From Chara braunii (taxonomy: Eukaryota; Streptophyta; Charophyceae; Charales; Characeae), in contig BFEA01000038.1 of the NCBI GenBank assembly GCA_003427395.1, positions 1,997,759-2,023,823 of the forward strand: 26,065 nucleotides of DNA. Reading direction: 5' to 3'. A program made the translations under genes and the position numbers. The notes under the pieces are model-generated. The model was not told the origin of the DNA and searched no databases. It worked only from the letters and a program-made list of their open reading frames with translations. The first letter of the stretch is position 1, and the number at the start of each line of letters is the position of its first letter. Shown piece after piece: positions 8,270 through 19,441 of the stretch.

Positions 8270-10860
8270 TTGACTCATATTTCCGTAGGCCTTTAATATT
8301 CAGGATGCCTGGTTTAATAAGTGGCCAGCAGAAGCAAGTATAGAGTTGTCACCGACTAACTGCACTTGTGGGGAACAGTAAAACGCCACTAATCTGCTCG
8401 ATTAAAGTAAGCTGACTAGAAGACTATGAGCGCGGATGGGTTAAACGAGATGCAAGGCTGAGACATTGTTGAAATATACCCCCAACTGATAAGGTTTTCA
8501 GGCTGAAAGACTTCTGTCAACTCTGAAGACCAAACGTCGTTGAAGGGTCAGGTCACCGACCATTGACTACTCAGTTGCGGGGGTTAGGAGATTTGCAGGT
8601 TGCCATAGGAGTATCTGAGTCACTTCATCGATGACCTCCCCCAATCACATCTCTTGCATGTTATTTCTTCGTTGTTTTCTCTTTTCACTGGTTCATCTTT
8701 ATTTTGGTGACATGAGATCTCCAAGGGGGTTATAGGGTGTCATGCTTTTGGATTTTGTTTTGTCATTAAAACTTTAACACGTTTGACCTCTTTTGTTTGG
8801 AACTAATCCACCGACTTATTCGAGTCCATGTTCCTTCGGATTCAGTTGTCAGGGTTCCACTTATTACCACTGAAAATCCTTTCAAAGAACTAATGTTGCT
8901 CGCAGTTCTTGAGTCCAACTCCAAGCCCCCTCAAAGTAACGGCTTGGTTCAACCGCGACAACTCTGATACCGTAAAAACTACCGCTCAGAGTGTCTCAAG
9001 TTGAGTACTCTCGTGTACCTAGAACTGCATCGATCAGCCCTAAAAAATGGCAAGGGTTAGACACTGTACGGAACAGACGCAGCAACATCACACATTTACT
9101 GCAGTGTATCAATGTTGCCTTACTCATCCTTTGTTCGTTTACAGAGCCATTTTACGGTACAGTTCTCCCCTACCAGGAGACCGAGTAGTAAGAGTTAAGA
9201 GTGTACAACCTCATCAGAGTGGGCCACAGAGCGTTGTTGACCCACGGGCTTACTTATGACCAATACGAGCGATTACCCTGCGCAAATCTACTTCGCATAC
9301 CGTCCGGGAGTTAAATTATAGAGTTTCCGTTGTTAACACATCATGCAAGCTCTTCTCTTGAACTCCAAACCCCAGGCCGTGCACAATAAAGTGTGGCAAT
9401 GTAAAAGATAATCACGCTCACGCATTACTGAACACTACCTGTCGCATCTTTTTCACAACATCCGCTATAGCCCACTACTTATGGACTGATCCTTCCTTCT
9501 GCAGAGTGAGCCCTTACTTTAGAGGGGAAGTAAAACGCCTTTTATCTTCTCCCCAGTAGCACAAAGCATGGCAGGATTTGATACTTCACTTTAGGAACAA
9601 GGAGGGAACAAAACATTTTTCTTCTGCGAACCGACTTAAGAGATCGTATAAGAAGAACTAGCTTAGATAGTGGCGGAACCAAATAATATGTGAACCGAAA
9701 CAATCAAGAAGCTAACTTTAGAATACGGAAGACAGTTTTCTGAGAACTTTGTTTTCAGATACGGTTCAATTGTGATTGACCCAAGTTTCGTTCGCTTAGA
9801 AGTTTTACTATAAGTTTTTCTTTATTTTGGACCATTCCTCCTGCTCACTCCTTTCGTCAGGCAGTCTAGAGGAACAAGCCCCCGGTCGGTACAAGATCAA
9901 TCACCATCAAGCAGGTACTTAGCCAGCAGGTAGACAATCTTACCCAAGACAGACCGTTTTTGACTCATTGAGCATGGCAGAAGAAGATTGACGAACAATC
10001 AATCCCAACGAGTTCTAACAGGCAATTTGACAATTAGAGGAGAGAAAACGACTTAAGATTGATAATGAGTTCCCTTATCTGGATAACTCAGTGTCATTGA
10101 CAGTCGCCTGAAATCTGCATCTGAGCCTTTCGTCGAACCAGTCTTCTTCTCACTATTGAGTCAATCAAGGGGGGGGGTTAAATACTTCCTCAAGAACAAT
10201 ATTTGATCGAGGTCCCTCGAGAAGAACGCTTCTTATTGATTTCTGACAACGCATTTAGTTGAGACTGGAATTTGAGACACTTATACCAGAAAACCTGACC
10301 ACTCAACTACTGATTGGACTCCCTCTCGTAATTCACCTTTTTGACATCACAGGCCTTACCCTAATCCACTGAATGCAGAACAAGACCCAATCAAGCATTC
10401 GTTTCAACTTCAGCTCAACAATAGTCAAAGTCTCTTCGAGCCCAATACAAAGGTCAATCGGTTCAGAGCATAGAGTATCAGGTTAAGCGCGTTGTACGAT
10501 GGGGTCTGCCTCCCATCCGCGTATAGCACTCGCATTCACATTAAGCGTAACACACCAATCCCATGACTGAAATTCCAGTATAGAGGTGAGTTATTTCGGG
10601 AGACGAATGATTTCACCCTTAGAACGCGATTGCGCGTCTCCGTGCGCAGAATCAAGGAGTACTACGAATCACACGCAGAAGCCGAGAGACCTCGCTGCTT
10701 CCTCCACTTTAGGATCAGCGGCTACTGACAGAAGCCATGCGCAGGTGCTGGCTACCCACATTGATCACCAATGCCTCTCCCCCTTACCTCTCTCTTGCCT
10801 CAGTTTATAACCCCTTTTCAACTTTACCTAAGTTGTGTCACTTTGACAACCATGTCTTAA
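8270..10860. other. Unannotated stretch, no recognised feature
   Basis: About 2.6 kb with only short frames on either strand, no tandem repeats of note, one run of eight or nine G near 10169, and no TE motif I can recognise. Composition is balanced. It may be decayed element or intergenic DNA. Confidence 0.5.
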
Positions 10861-10869
10861 GTATGTCCC

Positions 10870-11258
10870 TCACTTCAATCTAGCGATCACCTCTTGCACC
10901 TTGCACCGTTGCGTGTCAAGCCATTGCGCGGGCATGCATGATAACGTCAACCAAATCTGCTCACGTGACTTCTTTCTTCTCATAGGCGCCAAAATCGCCT
11001 GGTCTAGTCTTCCTACTCTTTTCCCATTAACCTCGCTGAGGTCTGAGATTTCTCCAACTAGTAATCCGCAGAGGACATTGATGAGGTTGATTGCGCCTCG
11101 AGAGGAAGAGAATGGTGTGCGCAACTCTTGACTGCTCTCCCTAGATATGACTTGCAAGAACACGCTAACTCACTGCGTAAGTTGGGCGCCGAAGCATCCA
11201 GGAGGCTCACTGCGAGACCAGAGCGCGAAAGCTCATTAAGGTCAAACTCGCTAAACAA
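10870..11258 (-). pseudogene. Possible broken coding sequence
   Basis: Two overlapping minus-strand frames, 11258-11058 and 11163-10870, look complementary in content. The first has an N-terminal part with SGLAVSLLDASAPNLRSELA, and the second carries on with AINLINVLCGLLVGEISDL and a basic stretch MRRKKSREQ. They are offset by one frame near 11165, so a frameshift or small intron could join them. The family is not recognised. It is on the same strand as the 7195-8266 frames, but a link is speculation. Confidence 0.25.
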
Positions 11259-11640
11259 AACGTTGAAGGCACATCGATGCTAGCCACTCTGGAAGTGTAT
11301 GAAGGGGTGATTTTTTATTTCCTACACTCCTCTCATATACGTCGACTACAAGTCCTAGTTCTCTAACTCGTATGACTGGCCTCAGACATCGCCCCCTCGA
11401 TTAGTACACGTGACATGACCAGGCATTACTCGTTCGAGAAGGGAGAAAGAATAATGTCAACTCTCTCCCGAAGGGCTCGCCCCCTTCCGCCTCGTGCTCT
11501 TGTCCTTCTTGGAAAAAAAAATTATAACCCGCATAGCACACGCGTCTCTCTATAACCACCTCGCGCTCAACACCTGGGTTCTACGAGTGTAGCGTGCCTG
11601 ATAGTCCAGCCTCTGCCGCTTTTGTCCACTGAAAGGAAAG
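11259..11640. other. Unannotated stretch upstream of the gypsy element
   Basis: No gene, repeat or LTR is recognised. It would be expected to hold the 5' LTR and the start of gag if the gypsy element were complete, but no match to the DNA after 17151 was found by eye. Confidence 0.5.
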
Positions 11641-11675
11641 CAGTTCTTAATTAAGCTCTGCATTATCCTCTTAGG

Positions 11676-12519
11676 TGGGATGAAATGGTTGCAATCATAC
11701 GAACTCTACCTACTGTCTCTCATAAGAAATGGTCACTGAATCAGATCAATACTTTGGCCAAGGACTGGGAGACTGAGAATGGAATGAATAGAGGAAGCAG
11801 TCTGACTGCTGAGAATATTCTACAAAAAGTGATGGCTAACTTTATGTCTGCAAGGCCTGCAACGCATGCTGTGTGTGGATGAAAGAGGAAAGAAAAAGGT
11901 TGAAAGTGAGGAAGATGACGACGATGATGATGACAACGAAAATCATGGTAAGAAGAGGGATTCGTTCAGAACCAAAAGGAATGGGAAGAATGGTGATGAA
12001 GGAAACAAAAGGAGAAGAAAATATGATGAGCGTCCTAAGAGGAGTTTTACTTGCTACTATTGTGGCGAAGGGGGTCACACTACCACCTATTGCAAGCCTC
12101 TTGAGGAGGATGTAAGGAGTGGGGTGGCAAAGAAAGATGCAATGGGCCATGTCTGTGATAACTCATGGAATAAGTTGAACCCCAGACATCCGGGAGGTAT
12201 GAGGCTTCTTGCTCTTAAAAATGATGAAAAGATGAAGATTAAGAAGAAGAGAAATACCAATGTGAATGTTCATTTTCTCATTGGAGACTTGCCTAATGAA
12301 CTGGTACAAAGAGCAAGTGACCCTTATACCACTATTGAGTTGCCTCTGCAGTCCTTAACATTGACAGAGTGCGAGTCTAGCGAGGCATCAACAAGTGAGT
12401 CTTCATTGGGAGGGAACCCTACTTTTCAGAATCCTTCTGGATTAGTAGAGTCCTCTTCCAATAAAATGGTTCATCTCCTGACTAACATGATGTCATTCCA
12501 TGGTGATCTACCCCCATAA
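11676..12519 (+). pseudogene. gag: Gag remnant with CCHC zinc knuckle
   Basis: The first part (to 11882) reads WDEMVAIIRTLP and continues with a helical capsid-like stretch ending near ANFMSARP. A frame change near 11850 leads into a 217-codon frame with an acidic run (EEDDDDDDDNE), a lysine-arginine-rich segment, and a canonical C-x2-C-x4-H-x4-C knuckle (CYYCGEGGHTTTYC) at 12052-12093, which binds nucleic acid in Gag proteins. The frame stops at 12517-12519 but continues in the same frame after it. Compared with usual Gag length, the N-terminal half is absent. Confidence 0.8.
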
Positions 12520-12525
12520 CTTATC

Positions 12526-13587
12526 ATGGAACCTAGTGTGAGGGTTGGTGAAGTAAGGAACCACCAAACCCGTATGACACCTCAAATGATAAAAGAAAAG
12601 AAAAGAAAGAAGGCTGAGGAATCACTTATTAACATCCTTGATGACCCTGAACCGAAACGTTCACAGGAAAAGAATGAACATGGGAGAAAAAAAAAATTTA
12701 TTCTCAAGAGTGATTTGGATGACGAGACTGTGATTTCTGATATAATTGCTAAAATGCTGGAAGAAACGGAAGTGACACTGTCTTTCAAGGAAGCAATGAC
12801 ACTAGCACCGAAACTGAGAGAAAAGTTGAAGAGGTTAATTGAGAAGAAGAAATTGGAAGTTAATTATTTGAGGTCAGTCTTTCCCAACCAAGTGAATAGA
12901 TCATTACCAGGTTGCAAGATGAGATTTGCAACCATGGGTTGTGGGCACCTTACAATTCGCATTAATCAAGTGAAGATTCTAGCCCTAGTAGATTCTGTGG
13001 CAGAGATGATACTTCTTTCACAAAGAACGATGAAAGCATGTAATTTATCTATTGACAGACCTGCACAAAACGTACTGAGCAATATTGCAGGAGAGCTGTT
13101 CGTGGCTGGATTTATTGATAATTTGCCTATCAGGGTTGGGACAATGACTGTGGAGTCACTGGGTTTTGTAGTGTCGGATCTGGATCATGACTGTATCTTG
13201 GGAACTCCATTGTTGCATAGGATGGAGGCAGTCCAATTTTCAAGTCATGAGGGGTCATATTGGATCAGCCTACAGGACCTCGAGACTGCTCAAGAGCAGA
13301 CATTTATGGTCAGTACGAAAAATAACTTCAAGCATCAACTATCCGCTAATTCGATCAAGAGGGAAGAATCTGGTGAGAGGATTAGGAAACTAAAGGAGGA
13401 AGGAAAACGAGAAGCAAAAGAAAAGATTTCAGTGGGAATCAATCAGGTTTCGAAAATGATAAAAGCCCTTGATAAACTCGAGGATGAGGACGGACAAATT
13501 GAAGCCTTCAAAAAAGTTGTAGAGACTGCTAAGGGAGGAAAGATGAAATTGACATTTTCATCGACTCACCTTTTTTTAGGAAAATAG
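12526..13587 (+). pseudogene. Gag-pol linker and retropepsin-like protease (degraded active site)
   Basis: A 353-codon frame, in phase with the upstream gag frame. A charged lysine/glutamate-rich leader (residues 1-115) precedes an aspartic protease fold: ILALVDSVAEM at about residues 150-160 stands where retropepsins have LxDTGA/S, followed by ILGTPLLH at about 230, matching the C-terminal ILG block. The DTG triad reads DSV, so the enzyme would be inactive. A second lysine-rich region follows. It ends at 13587, while the downstream pol frame is open from 13517, giving an overlap of about 70 bp. Confidence 0.78.
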
Positions 13588-14804
13588 TCACTGGGTGAAA
13601 AAGAAAATATAAGCCCAAGGGGGTGAAGAAAAACCCAATGTCAGTCCTAATACAAAAAAAATATGATGAAGCCTTGAAAAAGGAGAGGAAAATTATAAGA
13701 GCATTGAGGGAATCAGCAAAATTGGAGAATAGAGTCGCCAAAGAGAGATTCGACACAATGAAAATAGGCTCGGATCAATTTATCCTGCCTAAAGAGAAAT
13801 AATATATTTTCAGGATTTGTCAGGAATTATTTGGTGTTTTCTCCTTTAATGATGAAGAGAGAGTGCGATTGGACGTGGACATGATCAAGATGGTCAAGAT
13901 TTTGACAGTTAATCATGCTCCATGGAATGATAAACCAACCAAGTATGCCCTAAAGGAAGAAGCGAAAATAGTAAAGTACCTTGACAAGAAGATTGCATCT
14001 AATGTTGCTGAGCCTGTTGATGGACCGTATGCTAACCACTGATTTTGTTTCTGGAAACCAGGGGGCGGACTAAGATGGATACAGAATCTTCAGAAGCTCA
14101 ATTCAGTGACGATACGTGATGCAGGTAGTCTTCCTAATGCTGATCTCCTCGCTGAATCTTTTGCTGGTCGATGTATTTATTCTCTAGTTGACCTGTAGTC
14201 TGGCTATGATCAGTTCCCTATTGATCCCACTAGTCGGCTAATGACTGCTATGCACACGCCAAGGGGGCTTGTTCAGATGTGTGTGGTACCTCAGGGTTGG
14301 ACTAACGGAGTGGCAGTGGTTCAAAGAGATATGATCAAAGTCATGCAGGATATTTCTCTTGAAATAACCAGTTCCTACATTGATGATAATCATGTATAAA
14401 GACCCTTAGTAAGAGATAAGACTTTGGTCGCAGGGGGAGTCAGAAAGTTTGTCTGGGAACATGCTGAAGGAGTAAAGATGGTCCTAGAAAGACTTCGGAA
14501 GTATAATCTGACTGCCAGTCGACCAAAGTCTCTTCTCTTCCAACCAGAAGTGATAATCTTGCGCTTCAGATGCTTCTCCAAGGGTAGGAGTCCAGATCCC
14601 AAGAAGATAGACAAGATTTTGAACTGGCCTCTGCCTCTTAAAAGAGTAACAGACGTCAAGAGCTTCTTGGGAGTCTGTGGATTCTGGAGGATTTTTATTC
14701 CTCATTTTGCTGCCCTTGCAGAGCCTCTGAGGGAAATGATAAGGCGAGGTGCTAACTTAGCATGGAATGATAAAAGACAAGCTGCAGCAGAAACATTGCA
14801 ATAA
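13588..14804 (+). pseudogene. pol: Gypsy reverse transcriptase (relic)
   Basis: It would copy element RNA into DNA. Seen in order: an N-terminal block ELFGVFSFNDEER and HAPWNDKP; CFWKPGGGLRWIQNLQKLN with TIRDAG; SFAGRCIYSLVDL (the first catalytic Asp lies here, followed by a TAG at 14196); HTPRGLVQMCVVPQGW; and the YIDD active site at 14376-14387. The connection region follows with SFLGVCGFWRIFIPHF. Stops at 13596, 13800, 14040, 14196, 14397 and 14802 disable it. Bases 14388-14422 recur at the window start next to the first adapter. Confidence 0.88.
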
Positions 14805-14825
14805 AAAATAAGAGATGGTGGAGTA

Positions 14826-15383
14826 GTGCTGGGATTACCCTATTATGATGATGAGGAGACAAGACCTTTCATCATTGAGGCAGATGGAGGGTCAGTTGCT
14901 CTGGGTGGAGTGCTTATTCAGAAAAATGAAAATGAGAGAGAAAGAGCTCTGAGATTTGAGAGTAGAACCCTCAATTCTACAGAAAGAGGCTACACCCAAT
15001 TCAGGAAAGAGCTACTGTCAATCATCCATAGCCTCATGTGCTTCAGGCACTACGTTTTAGGAAGGAGATTCATCCTGAAGATTGATGCATCTGTTGTGAT
15101 TGGTGTTATTAAAAAGCACCAACAGGTAGATCCAACAGTCAGCAGATGGATCGCCTTCATCTGGACATATGATTTTAAGCTGGAAAAGATCCCCACTGAG
15201 AAAAACAGAGCGGATGGCTTAAGTCGGATTGAGTGGCGAGAAGAAGAAGAAGAAGATGTGAATGGTACGATTGAAGAATCTGCCTATGTTCATAATTTTC
15301 TTAATGAAAAAGATAATGTGGATTATGAGGCACCATGCTTCTACCGGTGGAGTCTGTGGCCTGAAGAGAGAGACAGTTGGTGA
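14826..15383 (+). pseudogene. pol: Gypsy RNase H domain (relic)
   Basis: RNase H removes the RNA strand during reverse transcription. Evidence is IIEADGGSVALGGVL at the N-terminus (usual pattern TDAS..GxGxVL), FESRTLNSTERGYTQFRKELLSII (containing the conserved Glu), GRRFILKIDASVV, and KNRADGLSRIEW at the end, all in expected order. It is in phase with the RT before it, separated by a TAA at 14802, and with the integrase after it, separated by a TGA at 15381. An acidic run (EEEEEED) follows the domain. Confidence 0.88.
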
Positions 15384-16271
15384 GAAATCCCAAGTGCATA
15401 CGTTTATGAATCGATTCTTGGGAAAGAGGAAGAAAATGAACCGAACGATTGGTATGCCAGAGTTAACGCAGCAGCAGTGGCTGCTCATGAGATTGGGGAA
15501 AGTTCAGATTCAAAGGAAGAAAAAGAGAGTGAAAAGAAGAAAGAAGATATATTTTTCTTCTTTGAAGAATATGATGAAAATTATCAAGAGATTGGCAGAA
15601 AGATGGAAAGGGAGCAGCTAAAAGAATATTATTGTAAAGATTCAAGGAAGAAATTTAGACTAAAAAGAGGACATTTCTTTGTGGATGGTAAGGGAGGTTT
15701 ACCTCCACTAAGAGTGGTCTGTGGTAAAGAGAGGCAGTTAGAGATAATTGCTGCCCTGCATGAAGGGGTTGCCGGTGGCCACAGAGTTGCTGAGGCTACC
15801 TACTCCAAGACTGTCAAACTCTACTTCTGGCCTGGCATGAGAGACACGATTTTCAGATATAGTAAATCATGTGTCTTATGTCAGAAGAGATCTACCACAA
15901 GGATAATTGAGCCCTTGTTTCCAACAATCCTGGCGGAGCCTAGTAGTAGAGTTCATCTGGATCTCAGCACTATGCCTTTAGGCAAGGATGGGATGAAATA
16001 CATATTAAACATGAGAGATAATTTCTTTGGATATGTTGAGGCAAAAACTCTGAATAGGAAGACGGCCGAGCAAGTGGCAGCCTGGATAGAAGAGGTTTAT
16101 CTCAGGTATCCTTTTATCAGAGAATTTGTCTTAGACAGAGGATCAGAATTCAAAAATGAGGTTGTCAGAAGAATTACACTCATATTAAGTGTCAGAATTC
16201 GGTATGTGACTACTTACCATCCTCAAGCGAACGCACCTATTGAGAGAGGGCACAAAACTCTGAAAGATTAA
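15384..16271 (+). pseudogene. pol: Gypsy integrase: zinc finger and catalytic core (relic)
   Basis: It would insert the cDNA into chromosomes. After an acidic linker the HHCC zinc finger is visible as LHEGVAGGH then CVLCQKRS. The catalytic core follows: VHLDLSTMPLG (first Asp), EFVLDRGSEFKNE (second Asp), and YHPQANAPIERGHKTL (catalytic Glu), the DD(35)E arrangement. All key residues are present, but TGA at 15381 precedes it and TAA at 16269 cuts off the C-terminal domain, which continues in the same frame. Confidence 0.88.
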
Positions 16272-16868
16272 TTGACCAAATGGTGTGAAGGGAAACTCGG
16301 CAACTGGCCAAAGGTGTTAAGAGTTGTTGTATATGCTGATAATATCACAATCAAGAGAACTACTGGTTATGCACATTTTACAATGTGGTATGGCCGTTAT
16401 GCTACGGTACCAATTGAGAGTATTGTCAAGACATGATCAAGTCAAGAAAGTGATAGGGATTATTCTATTTCAGAACTCCTTCGGATCAGAATGAGGCAGA
16501 TATCTGAAGTTGATTAGGCAGTGATGGATGCAGCAGAGAGAATGGCATCCAGCAGACTATCGGATCAAGAAAGATGGAACAAGAAAATATATATAAGAAA
16601 AGAGAAATTGAAGATTGAAGATGTTGTCCTTCTGTTTGACAGTTCTCTTGAGATGCAATGGACTAGAAGGTTGGAGCCCAGATGGCTTGGTCCCTACAGA
16701 ATCACTGGGGAAGCAGAGGGCAAAGTTTATGAGATTTCAGAGATGGATGGATCCAGGGTTCATGACATGGTATCGGGGTCAAGACTTCGTAAGTTCATCT
16801 TTAGAGACCCCGACTTGATCCCTACAGTGACTCCAAAGAGAGGGAAGAAAAGTCAACCATCCAAGTAA
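16272..16868 (+). pseudogene. pol: Integrase C-terminal domain with GPY/F module (relic)
   Basis: It continues the integrase frame after the stop at 16269, with further stops at 16434 and 16515. Seen are WCEGKLGNWPKVLRVVVYADN (helical linker), then a 115-codon stretch with RLEPRWLGPYRITGEAEG, the GPY/F module typical of gypsy integrases, followed by EISEMDGSRV. It ends in a basic tail at 16868. Confidence 0.82.
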
Positions 16869-16969
16869 GAGAACGGTCATAGAGGACTGAGAAAGAGTAC
16901 AGTAAGACACTAAGACAATGAGGCTCAATTATCAGCAGACAATGATCATTCTTGCATAGTTAATTCAAC

Positions 16970-17070
16970 ATTTCAAGTTTCAGTACTTCAGTTTCAATAC
17001 ATCAGTTTCAGCATCTCAATTTCAATGTTTCAGTTTTCAGCAAGTCATTTCATTATTTATTTCAGCAAGC
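16970..17070 (+). repeat. Degenerate TTTCAG repeats
   Basis: The word TTTCAG or TTTCAA recurs about ten times at irregular spacing of about 8-16 bp, just after the end of pol. It is non-coding and may be part of the 3' untranslated region of the element. Confidence 0.7.
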
Positions 17071-17454
17071 AACTAAGTTAATGAGACTATATCTTTGATG
17101 CAGCGCTGCAGTCGTTCCATGAGTGTCAAACCCTAAGAGTGGGGAGTAACTGTGAGTACAGTTCTGGGAGCACTAACACAGTGTCAAGATCTGAGAAACT
17201 CATGGTTGTGGCACATCAAATGATACAAACATTATTATTCTTATGACAAAGAAAAAACATGATGGGCATAAAGAAGTTCAGTTATGTCTAATCGAAAGTT
17301 ATCAACAGAAGGACTTCGAATCTCTAAGTAAAATGTTCATTCAAGAGATTTAGACGAAGGCAAGCATAAAGAAGTTCAACTTTACTTGACTAAGAGTAGT
17401 CAGTAGAGAGACTTATTGCTTCTTGGCTAAAGGTCTGTCTTCACTCAGATGAGG

Positions 17455-17665
17455 AAAGGGACCTCTCTGAGATTAATGTTTCAGTATTTCCTTCAGACTG
17501 ACGGGACGTCTCTTGGAAAAGAAATCCCAGTTGAGGGAAGGGACCTCTCTGGAGTTAACACTAAGTTCTTTGCTTGAGGCTGAAGGGAGGTCTCTTGCGA
17601 ACTCTTAGTGTTGACTAGCATGTTATTGTTCAGTGTCTCTTGAGACCGAAGGGATGTCTCTGGAG
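17455..17665 (+). repeat. Degenerate GGGACGTCTCT minisatellite
   Basis: Five imperfect copies of a motif like GAAGGGACSTCTCTTGG occur at about 17458, 17500, 17538, 17584 and 17648, spaced about 40-60 bp. Further single copies of CTGACGGGACGTCT occur at about 18093 and 18279. They lie within the putative LTR region, where they might be repeated protein-binding sites. Confidence 0.7.
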
Positions 17666-17774
17666 AAATGTTTGTCCTGTTATGGGGGCATGGGCAGTCT
17701 GCTTGTGGGGAATTGTATGCTTGTCTAACTGCCTGTGCTTGCTGTTATGTTCACTAACCTCAGATGTTGTTGAT

Positions 17775-18070
17775 TGTCGGGGCCAGTCAGAGCTTTACCG
17801 CAGTAGGTTGCAATCTGGTGGGGTCAGCAGGTCCCCAACGCGAGTGTCGAATTCCGTAGTCAGCTGAGGCTAAGACTCTGGGGATCTGGCCTATGAGGCT
17901 GAAAGGGGTCAGTTGGCACCCTACCGCGGTCAGAGGATGCAATCCAGTGAGGTTCGCCAGAGCCTGGAACTGTGGTTAGACCGGGTCCCACGTTCAAAAT
18001 CTGGGCGGGGCAGCCAGCGCCCTTGGCCAAAAACTGGTAGGTGAGCCGGTCCCTAACCTCAGTGGTCAAA
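17775..18070 (+). repeat. Diverged tandem duplication, GC-rich
   Basis: A block containing TTACCGCAGTAGGTTGCAATC then GGTGGGGTCAGCAGG recurs about 120 bp later as CTACCGCGGTCAGAGGATGC then CCAGTGAGGTTCGCCAG. GGTCCC-AAC words recur three times. The copies are too diverged for exact limits. Confidence 0.45.
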
Positions 18071-18517
18071 TCCGGGTTTGGGACAGTTTGACTGACGGGA
18101 CGTCTACTGTCATAGGGTGACCAGACCCGCTATAGTCTGGGTGTCCTGGCGAGAGTGCCAAAGGGTTGTCATACTCGAGTGGTGGGTATGCTGGTCCTAA
18201 CCTGGAGGCAGGTCAAAGGGCTGTCAAGACAAATGGTCTGACTAGTCCTGGCCTGAGGCGGGCCGAATGAGGTATGTCAGACTGACGGGACGTCTGGCAT
18301 TCCTGGCCAGTGGTGGACCGAAANCAAGGCAATCAATAAACCCTGGGTGTGAAGAGTTGTTATGTATTAATTATTATTTGTTATTTTATTTATGGGTTTT
18401 ATTTTAAATTGTTAATGCTTGACTGCTGGTTGTCAGAGGGTCTGCTTGCTGGGGCATGGTTGTTCTCTGTGGGACTCGCTGATTTTGCAGGTATACAAAT
18501 ATTTATTTGAAAGTTCC

Positions 18518-18697
18518 CAGACCAGAGAAAATGAAAAGGGTTTGGTATCCCCTCCCTTTTTTCTGAGAAGTTGAGAAGACGTCTCACTCAGACCAGAGAA
18601 AGAAAACAAGGGTTTGGTATCCCCATCAGGTGTTTGAGAAGCTGAGAAGACGTCTCACTCAGACCAGAGAACAGAAAAGAGGGTTTGGTATGCCTTA
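18518..18697 (+). repeat. 71-bp tandem repeat, about 2.5 copies
   Basis: Each unit starts CAGACCAGAGAA and contains GGGTTTGGTATCCCC and GAGAAGACGTCTCACT. Units start at 18518, 18589 and 18660, a regular 71-bp period. The GACGTCTC word links it to the motif family at 17455-17665. Confidence 0.92.
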
Positions 18698-19132
18698 TTT
18701 CCAACATGGCAGACAGAGTGAGTACTCTCGTTACTGGGGTCATCCTTGGCATAGATGCCTGATTAAGAGTTAAGGTAACTTCCATGTGAAAGACCAACAG
18801 TTGAACAAGTCGAACAAGCAGACAAAATCTTTTTTAAAATTTTATTTGGTGGCCGACAAGCGGTTTGGTTCACGAAGAACCTGCATCCCTGGCCTTAAGG
18901 AAGCCAAACTCTCAGGCCTGGGACGTTATGAAGTGGACTGGATTGAGAATTTTGTAGGTCAAAAATCAGATTCAAAAGGCTGAAAAGAAGTCACGCTTAT
19001 ATAAGACATAAAAGACAGCCATGAGCTCGAGCTGGAAAAGAAAGAGGAGAAAAAAGATGTTGAAGAGAATGCAGTAACTGGGATGATGGAGTGATGAGAC
19101 GACACATGGGACAGAAAGAGGCGGAGCTGGCA

Positions 19133-19441
19133 CTATGGTTTGCGTACTGCTGGAGTGGAAGGAGCCCTAGGGATGTAAGGAGGTGAAGAAGCGCTGGGAG
19201 TACCATAGCGCGCGTCGAACTTCTTGCGAAGTAACTCCATCCTGCTGGGAGATGGAGTTCTCTCGTACCACCCTCCTAACGAGTAGCGAGGGTACGGCCT
19301 TAAACGACCATAGCCTCGTGGCTCCTCCTCTTCCTCCTCCTCTGAGCTATAATCCCGTCGAGCCCTAGCTGGCGGTTCTTCTTTTGTTTTTCCGCCTCTT
19401 CCTCCTCTCCTTCTATCCTGTCTGCGGCGTGCCTCAGGCAT
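19133..19441 (-). CDS. Small basic/acidic hypothetical protein (102 aa)
   Basis: It begins MPEARRRQDRRRGGRGGK, an arginine-rich N-terminus, then an acidic run (SSEEEEEEE), then an Arg/Tyr/Pro/Ser-rich C-terminal part (RTPSPSRMELLRKKF). The start has an A at -3, a fair eukaryotic context. The composition resembles disordered nucleic-acid-binding proteins or the N-terminus of a Gag-like protein, but the family is not recognised. A TATAAAA lies about 480 bp upstream on the same strand (19919-19925), with a CT-rich leader carrying a 38-bp tandem repeat. It could also be a chance low-complexity frame. Confidence 0.4.
   Translation of the reverse strand: MPEARRRQDRRRGGRGGKTKEEPPARARRDYSSEEEEEEEPRGYGRLRPYPRYSLGGWYERTPSPSRMELLRKKFDARYGTPSASSPPYIPRAPSTPAVRKP

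Larger units (their letters stand above)
11650..17150 (+). mobile_element. Ty3/gypsy retrotransposon, 5'-truncated and inactive
   Basis: Domains run in the Ty3/gypsy order: gag with zinc knuckle, protease, RT, RNase H, integrase, GPY/F module. The N-terminal part of gag and any 5' LTR are missing. Pol is in one reading frame from about 13517 to 16868, broken by about ten in-frame stops (including 13596, 13800, 14040, 14196, 14397, 14802, 15381, 16269, 16434, 16515). Motif style (SFAGRC, GLSRIEW, PRWLGPYRI) resembles gypsy elements of basidiomycetes. A purine-rich stretch at 17134-17147 may be the polypurine tract before a 3' LTR starting at 17151. Confidence 0.88.
17151..18330 (+). mobile_element. 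Candidate 3' LTR start and body
   Basis: The sequence AAGAGTGGGGAGTAAC (17135-17150) looks like a polypurine tract and is followed by TGTGAGTACAG, a plausible LTR 5' end. No matching 5' LTR exists in the window and no CA end could be fixed, so the length is unknown; the end given is only where the GC-rich minisatellite region stops. An ambiguous base lies at 18324. Confidence 0.35.

Noticed and set aside
11842-12150. Minus ORF opposite gag
   Set aside because: It is a shadow of the acidic and lysine-rich gag frame.
18518-18697. CRISPR array
   Set aside because: These are contiguous tandem copies without unique spacers, in eukaryotic retroelement DNA.
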